DNA of 35,001 nucleotides from Peptococcaceae bacterium BRH_c23 (GCA_000961805.1 LADV01000023.1:1-35001), one strand, 5' to 3'. Counted from the stretch's first letter, positions 1 to 7,524 are shown. Made by a program: numbers and translations. Notes: generated from the letters alone by a model not told the origin.

Positions 1-230
1 ACAAAGGGCGGAGCTTGAACTAACCAGGCATTAAATTTGTCCAAGTTGATTTCACTGGGGTAATAAGCCAATTCATTGGCAATTTCTTCGCGAAACTCAC
101 CTTGGTGAATATATTCGCTTCGAACTATAACCGATATTTTACTGTTAGCTAAGGATTCCCCTTGAATTTCTTCAATAGCCTCTTTAGTCTGTTGAGGTCC
201 TTTAAAAATAGCAATGGCAGTTTTGAGCAT
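1..230 (-). CDS. Partial CDS, N-terminal 76 residues of an unrecognised protein
   Basis: The minus frame is open from an ATG whose complement ends at 230 to the left edge of the window, so the gene is truncated by the window, not by mutation. The translation begins MLKTAIAIFKGPQQTKEAIE and continues as mixed alpha/beta sequence with no cysteines or membrane segment. A G-rich ribosome binding site (GGGGGG, six bases) lies just upstream of the ATG. It is divergent from the gene at 409. I do not recognise the family. The short N-terminal beta strand followed by a helix faintly resembles small stress-domain proteins, but this is not enough for a call. Confidence 0.6.
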   Translation of the reverse strand, partial: MLKTAIAIFKGPQQTKEAIEEIQGESLANSKISVIVRSEYIHQGEFREEIANELAYYPSEINLDKFNAWLVQAPPF

Positions 231-347
231 TTTGTACCCCCCTAAAAATATACCTTTGGATTTTTCTTAGTATGTCCAAAATTCTAACCCTAAAGCAAGG
301 CTTGCAGGAGAAATATAAACCTTTGGAGAATAATTTTAACTACGTAA

Positions 348-376
348 TTGCGAAAAATGTTCTTATATCTTATAGA
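348..376 (+). promoter_or_regulatory. SigA promoter for the gene at 409
   Basis: TTGCGA (348-353) is followed after 17 bases by TATAGA (371-376). The predicted start near 382 leaves a leader of about 27 nt before the ribosome binding site GGGGAG and the ATG at 409. Confidence 0.55.
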
Positions 377-408
377 ATGAGTTAATTAGGAAACGGGGAG
401 AGCCATTT

Positions 409-873
409 ATGAAGATTCGGATTGGAAATGAGCTTCTAACTGAACACGTTCGCGTACGGATTCGGGTAGATTATCGCGGAGAATCAAAAAGTGGACGATT
501 TTTCTTTGGAGGCAAGAGTAAAGAACTAATGGCTGAATCGATCCGGGAACAACAGGTTGCTTTACTTCGCAATGTTCCACTGCAAGGTATCTTTATTGAA
601 GATATCGATTTGAGTCTAGATATCTATACTGTGACAGAGAGTGAGGGGAGACGCTCCCAAGAGGTTGCTTATGCCCCTATTATTTTGACACTTCGGATCG
701 AGAACCTCGACGATTTGCTTCCTATCCTGATTAAACCCGAGTTTCGAAAGATTGAGTTTCTTAGTCCTGAAACAGTTTCACTTCACCGCTTGGATATGGA
801 ACGCCTGCTCTTTCGGTTAAGTCAATCATTTCAGCAAGAGATGAAACTATTAGAACATAAATATTCACGTTAG
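409..873 (+). CDS. Conserved-looking hypothetical protein, 154 aa
   Basis: A complete single-gene unit with its own promoter (348-376), a GGGGAG ribosome binding site 9 nt before ATG, and a strong hairpin after the stop. The product is soluble, charged, without cysteines, signal peptide or membrane segment. The N-terminal third is basic and beta-rich (RVRIRVDYRG, SKSGRFFFGGKSK), the middle acidic, and the C-terminus a helix (RLLFRLSQSFQQEMKLLEHKY). I do not recognise a family or motif. Codon use resembles the neighbours. It is separated from the 2-hydroxyacid oxidase operon by a terminator and an independent promoter, so a shared role is not implied. Confidence 0.75.
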   Translation: MKIRIGNELLTEHVRVRIRVDYRGESKSGRFFFGGKSKELMAESIREQQVALLRNVPLQGIFIEDIDLSLDIYTVTESEGRRSQEVAYAPIILTLRIENLDDLLPILIKPEFRKIEFLSPETVSLHRLDMERLLFRLSQSFQQEMKLLEHKYSR

Positions 874-900
874 GCTTGGATGAGTTAACAAATTTCACTG

Positions 901-926
901 GGAAGGGGTTACAGCTAACCCCTTCC
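901..926 (+). terminator. Intrinsic terminator-like hairpin after the 409 gene
   Basis: A perfect 11-bp stem (GGAAGGGGTTA at 901-911, TAACCCCTTCC at 916-926) with a 4-nt loop. The following T content is weak (TAAACTTTT), so it is a hairpin of moderate terminator quality. Confidence 0.6.
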
Positions 927-960
927 TAAACTTTTGGAAGACGAAATTTTGAATTTTATA

Positions 961-989
961 TTGAAATTTCTATTAAATTGAATTAATAT
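961..989 (+). promoter_or_regulatory. SigA promoter of the glcD-glcF operon
   Basis: TTGAAA (961-966) and TAATAT (984-989) are separated by exactly 17 bases. The start point is predicted near 996, immediately upstream of the palindrome at 1001-1015, so a bound repressor would block the initiating polymerase. Confidence 0.7.
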
Positions 990-1000
990 AGGGATAAGTG

Positions 1001-1015
1001 GTCTGACAGTCAGAC
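1001..1015 (+). promoter_or_regulatory. 15-bp palindromic operator, candidate FadR-family site
   Basis: GTCTGACAGTCAGAC is a perfect palindrome around one central base. A further half site CAGACA follows (1021-1026). It starts about 5 bp downstream of the predicted transcription start of glcD. The FadR-type regulator encoded two genes downstream (3907) is the obvious candidate ligand-responsive repressor; that assignment is inferred from position. Confidence 0.55.
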
Positions 1016-1073
1016 ACAGCCAGACAAAAACTAAATAAATGGTAGATATCTTCATTTTTAAGGGGGTAAATGG

Positions 1074-2462
1074 ATGTTAGCTCGTGAAGTCTTACAAGAA
1101 CTAGTTCAAGTGCTCGGTGCAGAGAATGTCCTCACAGAGCAGGAAGACTTACTGACCTATGCTTATGACGCAACCGCTGCCATGAAACATCATAAGCCGG
1201 ATGTAGTGGTTTCGCCCCTTTCTACCGAACAGGTGTCAGAGGTTGTAAAAATTGCCGTACGCCATCAAATCCCAATCTATCCACGTGGTTCAGGAACTAA
1301 CCTTAGCGGGGGAACCATTCCCACTAAGGGGGGGATCGTACTCTCCATGCTCAATCTCAACAAAATCCTAGAGGTAGATCAAGATAATTTAACAGCAACT
1401 GTTCAACCTGGAGTGATCATCCAAGCTCTCAATGATGAAGTGGTTAAATTAGGTTTGTTGTATCCCCCGGATCCAGGAACCGTGACAACAGCGACCATGG
1501 GTGGTTCGGTATCCGAATGCTCAGGTGGATTGCGCGGACTGAAATACGGAGTTACCAAGCATTATATTATGGGCCTACAATTGGTCTTAGCCAATGGAGA
1601 AGTCATTCGTTGGGGTGGAAAAACGGTCAAAAACGTCACAGGGTATGATTTAGTTGCCCTCTTTACCGGCGCTGAAGGAACACTGGGGATTATCACGGAA
1701 ATTATCGTGAAGCTGATACCAGCCCCAGAGGCACGCAAAAGCATTCTAGCCATTTTTGATGATGTCGATAAGGCTGGGAAGGCCATTGCTTCTATTATTC
1801 GCAATAAGATTATTCCAGCAACCCTCGAAATTATGGATAATGCGACCATTCAAACAGTTGAGCATTTCGTGCATGCGGGGCTCCCCTTGGATGCAGAAGC
1901 CGTGCTGTTGGTTGAAGTAGATGGGTATAAAGAAGTAGTTGAGCGGGAAGCAGTTTTGGTCGAGCAAATTTTACAGGCTGAGGGAGCTACTGAGGTGAAA
2001 ATTGCCAAAAACGATAAAGAACGGGATCTATTGTGGTTGGCTCGCCGAAGTGCCCTGCCCGCTCTTGCTCAGAAAAGACCGACGACAGTCTTAGAAGATG
2101 CCACGGTTCCACGCAGCAAAATTCCCGATATGCTCAAAGCAATTCGTAGAATTGCCGAAAAGCATCGTCTTCAAATTGCCACATTCGGGCATGCCGGAGA
2201 TGGTAATTTGCACCCTACAATTCTTACGGATGAACGGGATACAGACGAAATGAAACGAGTTCATCTTGCTGTAGACGAAATTTTCCAAGTGGCGATTTCT
2301 CTAGGAGGAACTCTTTCAGGGGAACACGGGATTGGGATTGCTAAAATGAAATATCTAGATTTGGAATTTGGAGAAGCCGGTGTTGCAGCATTACGACGTA
2401 TAAAAGAAGCCCTGGATCCCAACTATGTGTTGAACCCTGGGAAGATTGTAAGGAGGGACTAA
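1074..2462 (+). CDS. glcD: FAD-linked 2-hydroxyacid oxidoreductase, GlcD type (glycolate/D-lactate)
   Basis: Catalytic flavoprotein subunit oxidising a 2-hydroxyacid such as D-lactate or glycolate to the 2-oxoacid. The 462-residue length fits the GlcD/DLD family. The N-terminal half is a PCMH-type FAD domain with the pyrophosphate-binding PRGSGTNLSGG (about 76-86) and the motif PPDPGTVTTATMGG; the C-terminal half is the FAD oxidase C domain, with HAGDGNLHP and the signature GEHGIGIAKMKYL. ATG at 1074 is preceded by AAGGGGGT. The stop is 2 nt before glcF, so the two are translated together; GlcF would pass electrons on. A palindromic operator precedes the operon. The exact substrate (lactate or glycolate) cannot be read from the sequence. 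A missing glcE suggests a two-subunit enzyme, as is common in Firmicutes. Confidence 0.9.
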   Translation: MLAREVLQELVQVLGAENVLTEQEDLLTYAYDATAAMKHHKPDVVVSPLSTEQVSEVVKIAVRHQIPIYPRGSGTNLSGGTIPTKGGIVLSMLNLNKILEVDQDNLTATVQPGVIIQALNDEVVKLGLLYPPDPGTVTTATMGGSVSECSGGLRGLKYGVTKHYIMGLQLVLANGEVIRWGGKTVKNVTGYDLVALFTGAEGTLGIITEIIVKLIPAPEARKSILAIFDDVDKAGKAIASIIRNKIIPATLEIMDNATIQTVEHFVHAGLPLDAEAVLLVEVDGYKEVVEREAVLVEQILQAEGATEVKIAKNDKERDLLWLARRSALPALAQKRPTTVLEDATVPRSKIPDMLKAIRRIAEKHRLQIATFGHAGDGNLHPTILTDERDTDEMKRVHLAVDEIFQVAISLGGTLSGEHGIGIAKMKYLDLEFGEAGVAALRRIKEALDPNYVLNPGKIVRRD

Positions 2463-2464
2463 TC

Positions 2465-3754
2465 GTGTCCGTATATAATTCGCTGGATTCGATTACCGAT
2501 GAACTCCATAAATGTATGAAGTGCGGAAACTGCATGGCCGTATGCCCGATTTATAAAGAAACTCGTCAAGAAGTGGGCGTTGCCAGGGGAAAAATCAGTT
2601 TAGTGGAGTACCTTATTTCAGGAGAACTTGACATGACAAAGGGACTAGCGGATCGCTTTTCCCTTTGCACTACCTGCATGGCCTGTAATACCAACTGTCC
2701 TTGCGGGGTTCGATTTGATAAAATCATCCTTGCTGCAAGGGCAGAAGCTGTTCGCAAAAAAGGATTGCATTCAGTTAAAAAGATTGCCTTTACCGCGTTA
2801 AAGATGCAGAAATTGTTCGATTTAGGCATGAAGGCAGGTAGTGTATTCCAGGGCGTAGCCTTAAAGCACTTGCCTCATAAAAGTGATCGGATCGCGCGGA
2901 TGCGTTTTGACGTTGGCATAGGAACTGAAAAAGTGTTTCCCATGTTGGCCAAGAAAACTTTGAGGTCTGAATTTCCTGAAGTAATATCGGTCAAAAACCC
3001 AAAAAAACGAGTGGCCTTTTTTACGGGGTGTATGATCAATTATTTCTACACAGACATCGGTAGAGCAGTCGTTGAGGTGCTTACTGAAAATGATATCGAA
3101 GTCGTCATTCCCAAGAACCAGGGATGTTGCGGTATTCCAGCCTCTGTCAATGGAGACGTTCACTCAGCCCGTGCCTTAGCAAGACGTAATCTGCGGGCCT
3201 TCGAAAAATTAGGTGCCGATGCCTTAGTCGTAGCCTGTTCTTCGGGAGGGACCGCTTGGAAGCATGTCTTTACTGAACTATTGGAGAATGATCAGGAGTT
3301 TAAAGCCTTGGCAGATAAATGGGCTGGAAAGTCCTACGATATTTCCGAGTTCCTTATTCATAAAGTACCCTTTAAAAAAGAAGGTTTAGGTCGTGTGGAA
3401 CGCAAAGTAACCTATCATGATCCTTGCCACTTAAACCGTGGGCAGGGGATCAGCAGTGAGCCACGCGAAATCCTAAAGAGTATTCCCGGAGTAGAAGTGA
3501 TTGAAATGAAAGAGCCAGGTCGGTGTTGTGGTATGGCCGGATCTTTCAGTATAGTACACCCTGATCTTTCCGTGCAGATATCAGATCGTAAAACGGCTGA
3601 TATTGCCCTAACTCGTACAGACACCGTAGCAACGGGCTGTCCTGCTTGCCGCTTGCAACTGAAAAGTGGGGTTGAAAATGCTGGAATTGAGGAAGAAGTA
3701 GTGCACACAATCCAAATTCTCGCAGAATCTTATCGGTCAGGAAAAAAAAGGTAA
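2465..3754 (+). CDS. glcF: Iron-sulfur subunit of 2-hydroxyacid oxidase, GlcF type
   Basis: Electron-transfer partner of the GlcD-like flavoprotein. Two [4Fe-4S] motifs are near the N-terminus: C17-x2-C20-x2-C23-x3-C27-P and C68-x2-C71-x2-C74-x3-C78-P. Two cysteine-rich CCG domains follow, with NQGCCGIPAS in the middle and PGRCCGMAGSF near the C-terminus, the family hallmark shared with HdrB and LutA. The length of 429 residues is normal for GlcF. GTG at 2465 has an ideal AAGGAGGG ribosome binding site inside the end of glcD, so the genes are coupled. No membrane segment is seen; association with the membrane or with an ETF/quinone acceptor is inferred. A strong hairpin follows the stop. Confidence 0.9.
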   Translation: MSVYNSLDSITDELHKCMKCGNCMAVCPIYKETRQEVGVARGKISLVEYLISGELDMTKGLADRFSLCTTCMACNTNCPCGVRFDKIILAARAEAVRKKGLHSVKKIAFTALKMQKLFDLGMKAGSVFQGVALKHLPHKSDRIARMRFDVGIGTEKVFPMLAKKTLRSEFPEVISVKNPKKRVAFFTGCMINYFYTDIGRAVVEVLTENDIEVVIPKNQGCCGIPASVNGDVHSARALARRNLRAFEKLGADALVVACSSGGTAWKHVFTELLENDQEFKALADKWAGKSYDISEFLIHKVPFKKEGLGRVERKVTYHDPCHLNRGQGISSEPREILKSIPGVEVIEMKEPGRCCGMAGSFSIVHPDLSVQISDRKTADIALTRTDTVATGCPACRLQLKSGVENAGIEEEVVHTIQILAESYRSGKKR

Positions 3755-3796
3755 TTCCTTATTAAAGCTTGGTATTGCTCTAATCAAGGACTATTG

Positions 3797-3839
3797 AACA
3801 TGGAAACACTCAACAAATAAGTGTTTCCATGTTCTTTTA
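3797..3839 (+). terminator. Terminator of the glcDF operon
   Basis: A perfect 14-bp stem (3797-3810 with 3820-3833) around a 9-nt loop, followed by CTTTT. Confidence 0.8.
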
Positions 3840-3866
3840 AGTTCAGACTTGTGTTACACTATTTAC

Positions 3867-3886
3867 TGGTACAATTATTGATACCA
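3867..3886 (+). promoter_or_regulatory. Dyad TGGTA-N10-TACCA upstream of the FadR-type gene
   Basis: Inverted half sites TGGTA (3867-3871) and TACCA (3882-3886) overlie a possible -10 (TACAAT, 3870-3875), 20 bp before the GTG start. TGGT..ACCA half sites are typical of GntR/FadR operators, so autoregulation is plausible. The half sites differ from those of the glcD palindrome. Confidence 0.45.
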
Positions 3887-3906
3887 ATGACGAGGAGTGA
3901 AAAAGG

Positions 3907-4620
3907 GTGAATCTAAAACCCATTAAAACCCGAAAAATTTACGAGCAGATTGTCGACCAAGTAGGACACCTAGTTGCTGAAGGACAGTTAAAACCCGGTG
4001 ACCGTTTACCTTCAGAACGAGAATTAGTTGAGCGGTTTCAAGTAAGTCGAGCCTCTATTCGAGAGGCTATTAGTGCTCTTGAGATGATGGGTTTAATCGA
4101 AGTTCGTTCTGGAGAAGGAACGTACATTAGACAGGTTAACATTGAATCGGTGATTACCCCTCTCGCTTGGATGCTTTTCATTGAAACTGATTCGGATTTA
4201 GAGCTTTATGAAGCTCGAAAGATTTTGGAGGTCCAGGCTGCGGGATTAGCGGCAGAGAGAGCGGATGATGATGAGATCAAAGATTTGTATGAGGCACTAG
4301 AAATTATGCGCATGGACCTTGAAAACCATCGTTTAGGGGAAGATGCTGATCATCAATTCCATTACTCAATTGCTAGGGCAACGCATAATAAAATTCTAAT
4401 TCGTCTCATGAATACGCTCTCCGATACTATGCAAAAATCGTTAAAATCAAGCCGCAGTCGACTCTACGAACGCGGTGACACCCCAAAGAAATTATATGAT
4501 GAACATTGTAAAATTTATGAGGCGATAAAAAATCATGATGCAGAAAAGGCCCAAAAATTTATGTTGGACCATTTGCTCGGGGTCGAGAGACACTTGGCAA
4601 AGTATTTAAATATAGACTAA
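3907..4620 (+). CDS. FadR-subfamily GntR transcriptional regulator
   Basis: DNA-binding regulator of 237 aa. Residues about 8-75 are a GntR winged helix-turn-helix (YEQIVDQVGHLVAEGQLKPG, LPSERELVERFQVSRASIRE, GTYIRQ). The remainder is an all-helical FCD ligand domain with the usual acidic/histidine metal-site residues (DADHQFHYSIARATHN; a later YDEHCKIYEAI and a C-terminal HLLGVERH). Such regulators (LldR, GlcC, LutR, PdhR) sense lactate, glycolate or related acids. Position directly after glcDF suggests it controls that operon. GTG at 3907 is chosen because GAGGAG lies 9 nt upstream. It has its own dyad and a strong terminator, so it is a monocistronic unit. Confidence 0.88.
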   Translation: MNLKPIKTRKIYEQIVDQVGHLVAEGQLKPGDRLPSERELVERFQVSRASIREAISALEMMGLIEVRSGEGTYIRQVNIESVITPLAWMLFIETDSDLELYEARKILEVQAAGLAAERADDDEIKDLYEALEIMRMDLENHRLGEDADHQFHYSIARATHNKILIRLMNTLSDTMQKSLKSSRSRLYERGDTPKKLYDEHCKIYEAIKNHDAEKAQKFMLDHLLGVERHLAKYLNID

Positions 4621-4624
4621 AAAT

Positions 4625-4659
4625 GGCGGAAACACTAATAGTGCTTCCGCCTCTTTTTT
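4625..4659 (+). terminator. Terminator of the FadR-type gene
   Basis: GGCGGAAACACT pairs with AGTGCTTCCGCC across a 3-nt loop with one mismatch, followed by CTC and six T. Confidence 0.85.
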
Positions 4660-4702
4660 AGTTTATTCAGACTTTCACTCTCATGCCGCTATGTGGCGTC
4701 AC

Positions 4703-4750
4703 TGACGAATGCCAATGCGCCATAAAGGGCATCCTAGGAGGCATTCGTCA
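4703..4750. repeat. Inverted repeat, 11-bp arms
   Basis: TGACGAATGCC (4703-4713) and GGCATTCGTCA (4740-4750) are perfect inverted arms around 26 nt that can itself fold (ATGC...GCAT). No T-run follows. It lies between the regulator terminator and the polyferredoxin gene; function unknown. Confidence 0.6.
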
Positions 4751-4879
4751 CAGAAGTCTCGATGTCAGCCTTAGCTGAACAAGTTCTTATCGAAAGCTGA
4801 TTGAAAAGTTGTAGTTAGAGGAAATTTGGGATTAAAAGCGAATAGTCATGTAGGAGGAAATGATAGTGAGGATAAGATT

Positions 4880-5950
4880 ATGACATGTCAAATGGTATAC
4901 TACAATGGGAACTGTCTTAATACGAAAAAGCCGTTTGCCCAGCCTTGTCAATTGTGTATAGAACGTTGTCCGCATCAAGCTATCTCAGAGTATCGACAGC
5001 TGGATGCTAAACAATGTACGGAATGCGGAGTGTGTATGGCCGTGTGCCCGAGTGACGGTTTTGCAGATCGGACCATGGACAATCTTCATGATTTTCTAAT
5101 AGAGACTGAAAAAATTGTTTTAAATTGCCCTAAAGCAAGGCCCCTCGGGTTTGAAATCCCTTGCTTGGGAATATTTGATCGAGATAGCTGGATGACACTT
5201 GCGATTTTGGCTAAGGAAAAGTCTGTCACGATTATGACTGGTGTATGTTCAGATTGCGATGATCGTCTTGCTTGCGCAACGAGTGTTCAGATTTTTAAAC
5301 AGGTTCATCTGGACTGGCCAGAGCATCCCCTTGTCCACATTCAAGTTCACTCGGATGAAGGGAGTGCTATTGAACCAGAGCCTGCAGTTGTTGCCCCTCT
5401 CCATTTGAAACGGAAAACAAAATCAGGCTGGAGGCAAATGAGCAAGGAAAAGATGGAAGAATGGCTACCAAGCCTGGCCGGCGATGATATATATCCAATA
5501 CCCAAATCGCGTCAGTGGCTGATTGAGGCTTTAGGGGCTGCTTCAGAGGAGAAAATCCCCTTCAGAGCTTTAACCGTTTCCGATAGTTGTACAAGTTGCG
5601 GTGTCTGTGCAGCAATTTGCCCACAAGGCGCGTTACAAAAGCGAGAAGAGATGAATCCTGATCCGAGTACAGAGGAGCTTAACACAGAGGATAAGATCCA
5701 GAAATTGCGTCTTATTCTGGAACCCCAAAAGTGTGTTCATTGCCAGCGATGCGTGGAAACTTGCCCTCCAAAAGCATTATCATTTAAGCTTAAATCATTG
5801 TCACATCGTTTACTTACGGGTAAAATACTGATCCACGAGGGTCAGCCGGGGTATTGCATTCGATGTGGCAAACGGATTTTTGATAAGGCTGAATTATGTT
5901 TAGTCTGCGCAACCAGTAATCCTGATGGCCGCGGTTTTTTTTCGAACTAG
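4880..5950 (+). CDS. Polyferredoxin-like iron-sulfur protein with C-terminal zinc-ribbon-like motif
   Basis: A 356-residue protein with four ferredoxin-type motifs: C23-x2-C26-x3-C30-P, C46-x2-C49-x2-C52-x3-C56-P, C237-x2-C240-x2-C243-x3-C247-P and C285-x2-C288-x2-C291-x3-C295-P. The first set lacks one cysteine of the usual spacing, though C12 could supply it. Between the pairs is a 170-residue domain with further cysteines (LNCPKARPLG, PCLG, GVCSDC, LAC) that may bind metal or act as a redox disulfide. The C-terminus has C326-x2-C329 ... C340-x2-C343, a zinc-ribbon spacing. No signal peptide, so cytoplasmic electron transfer is inferred. An upstream in-frame TTG at 4826 would add 18 residues, but GAGG sits 8 nt before ATG 4880, so I prefer ATG. 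No oxidoreductase partner is adjacent; the electron donor and acceptor are unknown. Confidence 0.75.
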   Translation: MTCQMVYYNGNCLNTKKPFAQPCQLCIERCPHQAISEYRQLDAKQCTECGVCMAVCPSDGFADRTMDNLHDFLIETEKIVLNCPKARPLGFEIPCLGIFDRDSWMTLAILAKEKSVTIMTGVCSDCDDRLACATSVQIFKQVHLDWPEHPLVHIQVHSDEGSAIEPEPAVVAPLHLKRKTKSGWRQMSKEKMEEWLPSLAGDDIYPIPKSRQWLIEALGAASEEKIPFRALTVSDSCTSCGVCAAICPQGALQKREEMNPDPSTEELNTEDKIQKLRLILEPQKCVHCQRCVETCPPKALSFKLKSLSHRLLTGKILIHEGQPGYCIRCGKRIFDKAELCLVCATSNPDGRGFFSN

Positions 5951-5980
5951 CTTTATAGGAGCATGCCAGAGTGGAGGAGC

Positions 5981-6256
5981 TTAGGAATGGTGACTTCCGC
6001 AGCCGCACCCGCACTGGGCACTAGGCTCGTGTGCTTGTTTCTTAGGTTCGCGCAAAAGCTGATTGGCTAAATGAGTTACATGAGAAATGGGCTGTTGTTG
6101 AATCTCTTTAGCCAAATTGATAACTTCTTCGATTTCTTGGGGGGTTAAACCTAAGTTTAGGGCCGCTGTGACCGTAACACGAAGGGTTGCAAGGGCATTA
6201 CAGGCTACTGCTGCAGATATTTGTACTAGAGCAAGGGTCCGTTGGTCGAGACTCAT
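5981..6256 (-). CDS. CMD/AhpD-fold small protein without the CxxC, with CGCGCGSHH tail
   Basis: A 91-residue protein. Residues about 8-55 follow the carboxymuconolactone-decarboxylase helix pattern (ALVQISAAVACNALATLRVTVTAALNLGLTPQEIEEVINLA). The peroxidase CxxC expected after the AVA segment is replaced by CNAL, keeping only one cysteine, so disulfide reductase activity is unlikely. The C-terminus carries a cysteine/histidine-rich tail (CGCGCGSHHS) that looks like a metal-binding site. It is convergent with the polyferredoxin, the ends being 30 nt apart. AGGAGG lies 7 nt before ATG, and its own SigA promoter is at 6305-6333. Family membership is inferred from pattern; function is unknown. 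Confidence 0.7.
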   Translation of the reverse strand: MSLDQRTLALVQISAAVACNALATLRVTVTAALNLGLTPQEIEEVINLAKEIQQQPISHVTHLANQLLREPKKQAHEPSAQCGCGCGSHHS

Positions 6257-6304
6257 GAAACATTCCTCCTAATTTTGCTTTAGCTGTTCTTGGGACTTGC
6301 GATA

Positions 6305-6333
6305 ATCTTAGCACAGAAGAGTTCTGAGGGCAA
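6305..6333 (-). promoter_or_regulatory. SigA promoter for the CMD-like gene with internal palindrome
   Basis: On the minus strand TTGCCC (6328-6333) and TAAGAT (6305-6310) are 17 bp apart. The spacer contains CAGAA-GAG-TTCTG (6314-6326), a palindrome placed where a repressor would act. Confidence 0.5.
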
Positions 6334-6496
6334 AGGGGAGGAAGTGTCTTAACATCCTACGCCGGTAAGTATTTCCATTGGGATCACGGCTTCGGCGATA
6401 CTCTCCACTGGAGACTATCGTGTTTCATTGCTATTCGCTTGATGATATGGCTAAAACTCAAAACCTCTGGGCTTTCTGGTCGAATGCTATGCCGTC

Positions 6497-6583
6497 ACGG
6501 TGCCTTACCGTCCATGGCGGCGCTCTAATCTCGAACGTTCTGTTCGAGTCTTGGCGCATTCGACACTTGGCACGTCCTGTGCC
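6497..6583. repeat. Cluster of three short perfect hairpins in a GC-rich gap
   Basis: The non-coding stretch 6334-6749 holds a GC-rich patch with three consecutive hairpins of similar 5-nt loops: ACGGT/ACCGT (6497-6511), CTCGAAC/GTTCGAG (6530-6548) and GGCAC/GTGCC (6569-6583). Open frames here have no ribosome binding site or family resemblance, so I call no gene. The pattern could be a structured RNA or the eroded end of a mobile element. Confidence 0.45.
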
Positions 6584-6749
6584 GGCGCATGTGAACCGTT
6601 GAGTTTCTTAAAAAAATTTGAAATCCTGTTCTTTTCCTGCATGGCTTTAAATCTTCTTTAAAGGGAAATATTATCATCAAAAGGAATTGGTGGTTTTTTG
6701 TAGAAAGTAAATAAAAGTGATAAATTTGCATAAAGTCAATATATATTAA

Positions 6750-6764
6750 AGATAATCATTATCT
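6750..6764. promoter_or_regulatory. 7-1-7 palindrome resembling a Fur box, upstream of the Rrf2 gene
   Basis: AGATAATCATTATCT is a perfect 7-1-7 palindrome that matches the Bacillus Fur core TGATAATNATTATCA at 13 of 15 positions. It lies about 78 nt before the Rrf2 start in AT-rich promoter sequence. It could be a Fur-family site or the Rrf2 protein's own operator. Confidence 0.5.
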
Positions 6765-6841
6765 ACTATTGAATCATGTTATATCGACAAAAAATAATTA
6801 AGTATTATGTGGGGACTTTATTATTTAGGAGGTGGATTGTA

Positions 6842-7345
6842 TTGCAATTTTCCATAGGAGTAGAGTATGCATTACATTGTTTATTATATATGGTAGATAT
6901 TCCATCAGGAAAGGCTGTTGGAATTAAAGATTTAGCGACATTTCAGGGAGTTTCAGAAACTTATTTATCAAAAGTATATACAAAATTAAGGAAAGCCGGG
7001 ATTGTGAAGTCAATTTCAGGTGTTAATGGGGGATATGAGTTAGCACGTATTCCAGAAAGCATAACCTTTTGGAATATAGTTGAAGCAGTAGAAGGGACGA
7101 CTCCATTATTTCAATGTGCAGAGATTAGACAAAATGAGATATTGTTTGATAAAAATAATTTACCTGATACATATACAAAATGTCCTTGCTTGATAAAAGT
7201 TGTAATGGTAGAAGCAGAAGACCAGATGAGACAGTATTTGAACAATAAGACTTTAGGATGGCTTCATGAACAAGTTAGTAACAAGATTCCTGAAGAGCAT
7301 GGAAAAGCAACGATTGAATGGTTCAATAATACTAAATCGCGATAA
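6842..7345 (+). CDS. Rrf2-family regulator with candidate Fe-S cysteines
   Basis: Winged-helix regulator of 167 residues. The N-terminus (QFSIGVEYALHCLLYMV) and the helix-turn-helix (GIKDLATFQGVSETYLSKVYTKLRKAGIV) followed by the wing SGVNGGYELAR are classic Rrf2/IscR/NsrR. I choose TTG at 6842 because AGGAGG sits 9 nt upstream and the protein then starts at the family's usual position; an ATG at 6776 would add 22 unrelated residues. Cysteines C92, C114 and C116 lie in the cluster-binding region; C92 coincides with the first IscR ligand, but the C-x21-C-x-C spacing is not IscR's. A Fe-S or redox-sensing role is therefore likely but not certain. The sulfur operon convergent with it (7709-10129) and the Fur-like palindrome upstream are the likely context; targets are unknown. 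Confidence 0.85.
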   Translation: MQFSIGVEYALHCLLYMVDIPSGKAVGIKDLATFQGVSETYLSKVYTKLRKAGIVKSISGVNGGYELARIPESITFWNIVEAVEGTTPLFQCAEIRQNEILFDKNNLPDTYTKCPCLIKVVMVEAEDQMRQYLNNKTLGWLHEQVSNKIPEEHGKATIEWFNNTKSR

Positions 7346-7365
7346 AATTTAAGAAGCATAAAATT

Positions 7366-7473
7366 GCCACATCAGATTTCTCCAAAACGATTGTTTAATA
7401 TGCGTGTCTTTGAATTGTCGAGACGAACATTCAAATTACGGAGAACAGCACTATAAATTGGTGTGGCTTTTTT
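7366..7473 (+). ncRNA. Candidate structured RNA ending in a T6 tract
   Basis: Three nested helices can form: GCCACATCAG (7366-7375) with TTGGTGTGGC (7458-7467, one G-T pair near the inner end), TTCTCC (7378-7383) with GGAGAA (7440-7445), and TTTGAAT (7409-7415) with ATTCAAA (7429-7435). Six T follow the closing helix (7468-7473). This is the shape of a small RNA or a long-range terminator after the Rrf2 gene. It matches no RNA family I recognise and no promoter is clear. Confidence 0.35.
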
Positions 7474-7524
7474 GTAGGCATTAAAACTTAATTCGCTACG
7501 TCGAATTATGCTTATTATGCGTCG

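Noticed and set aside
6378..6602. 74-codon plus-strand open frame
   Set aside because: No ribosome binding site, unlike any protein, and made of the hairpin-rich GC patch.
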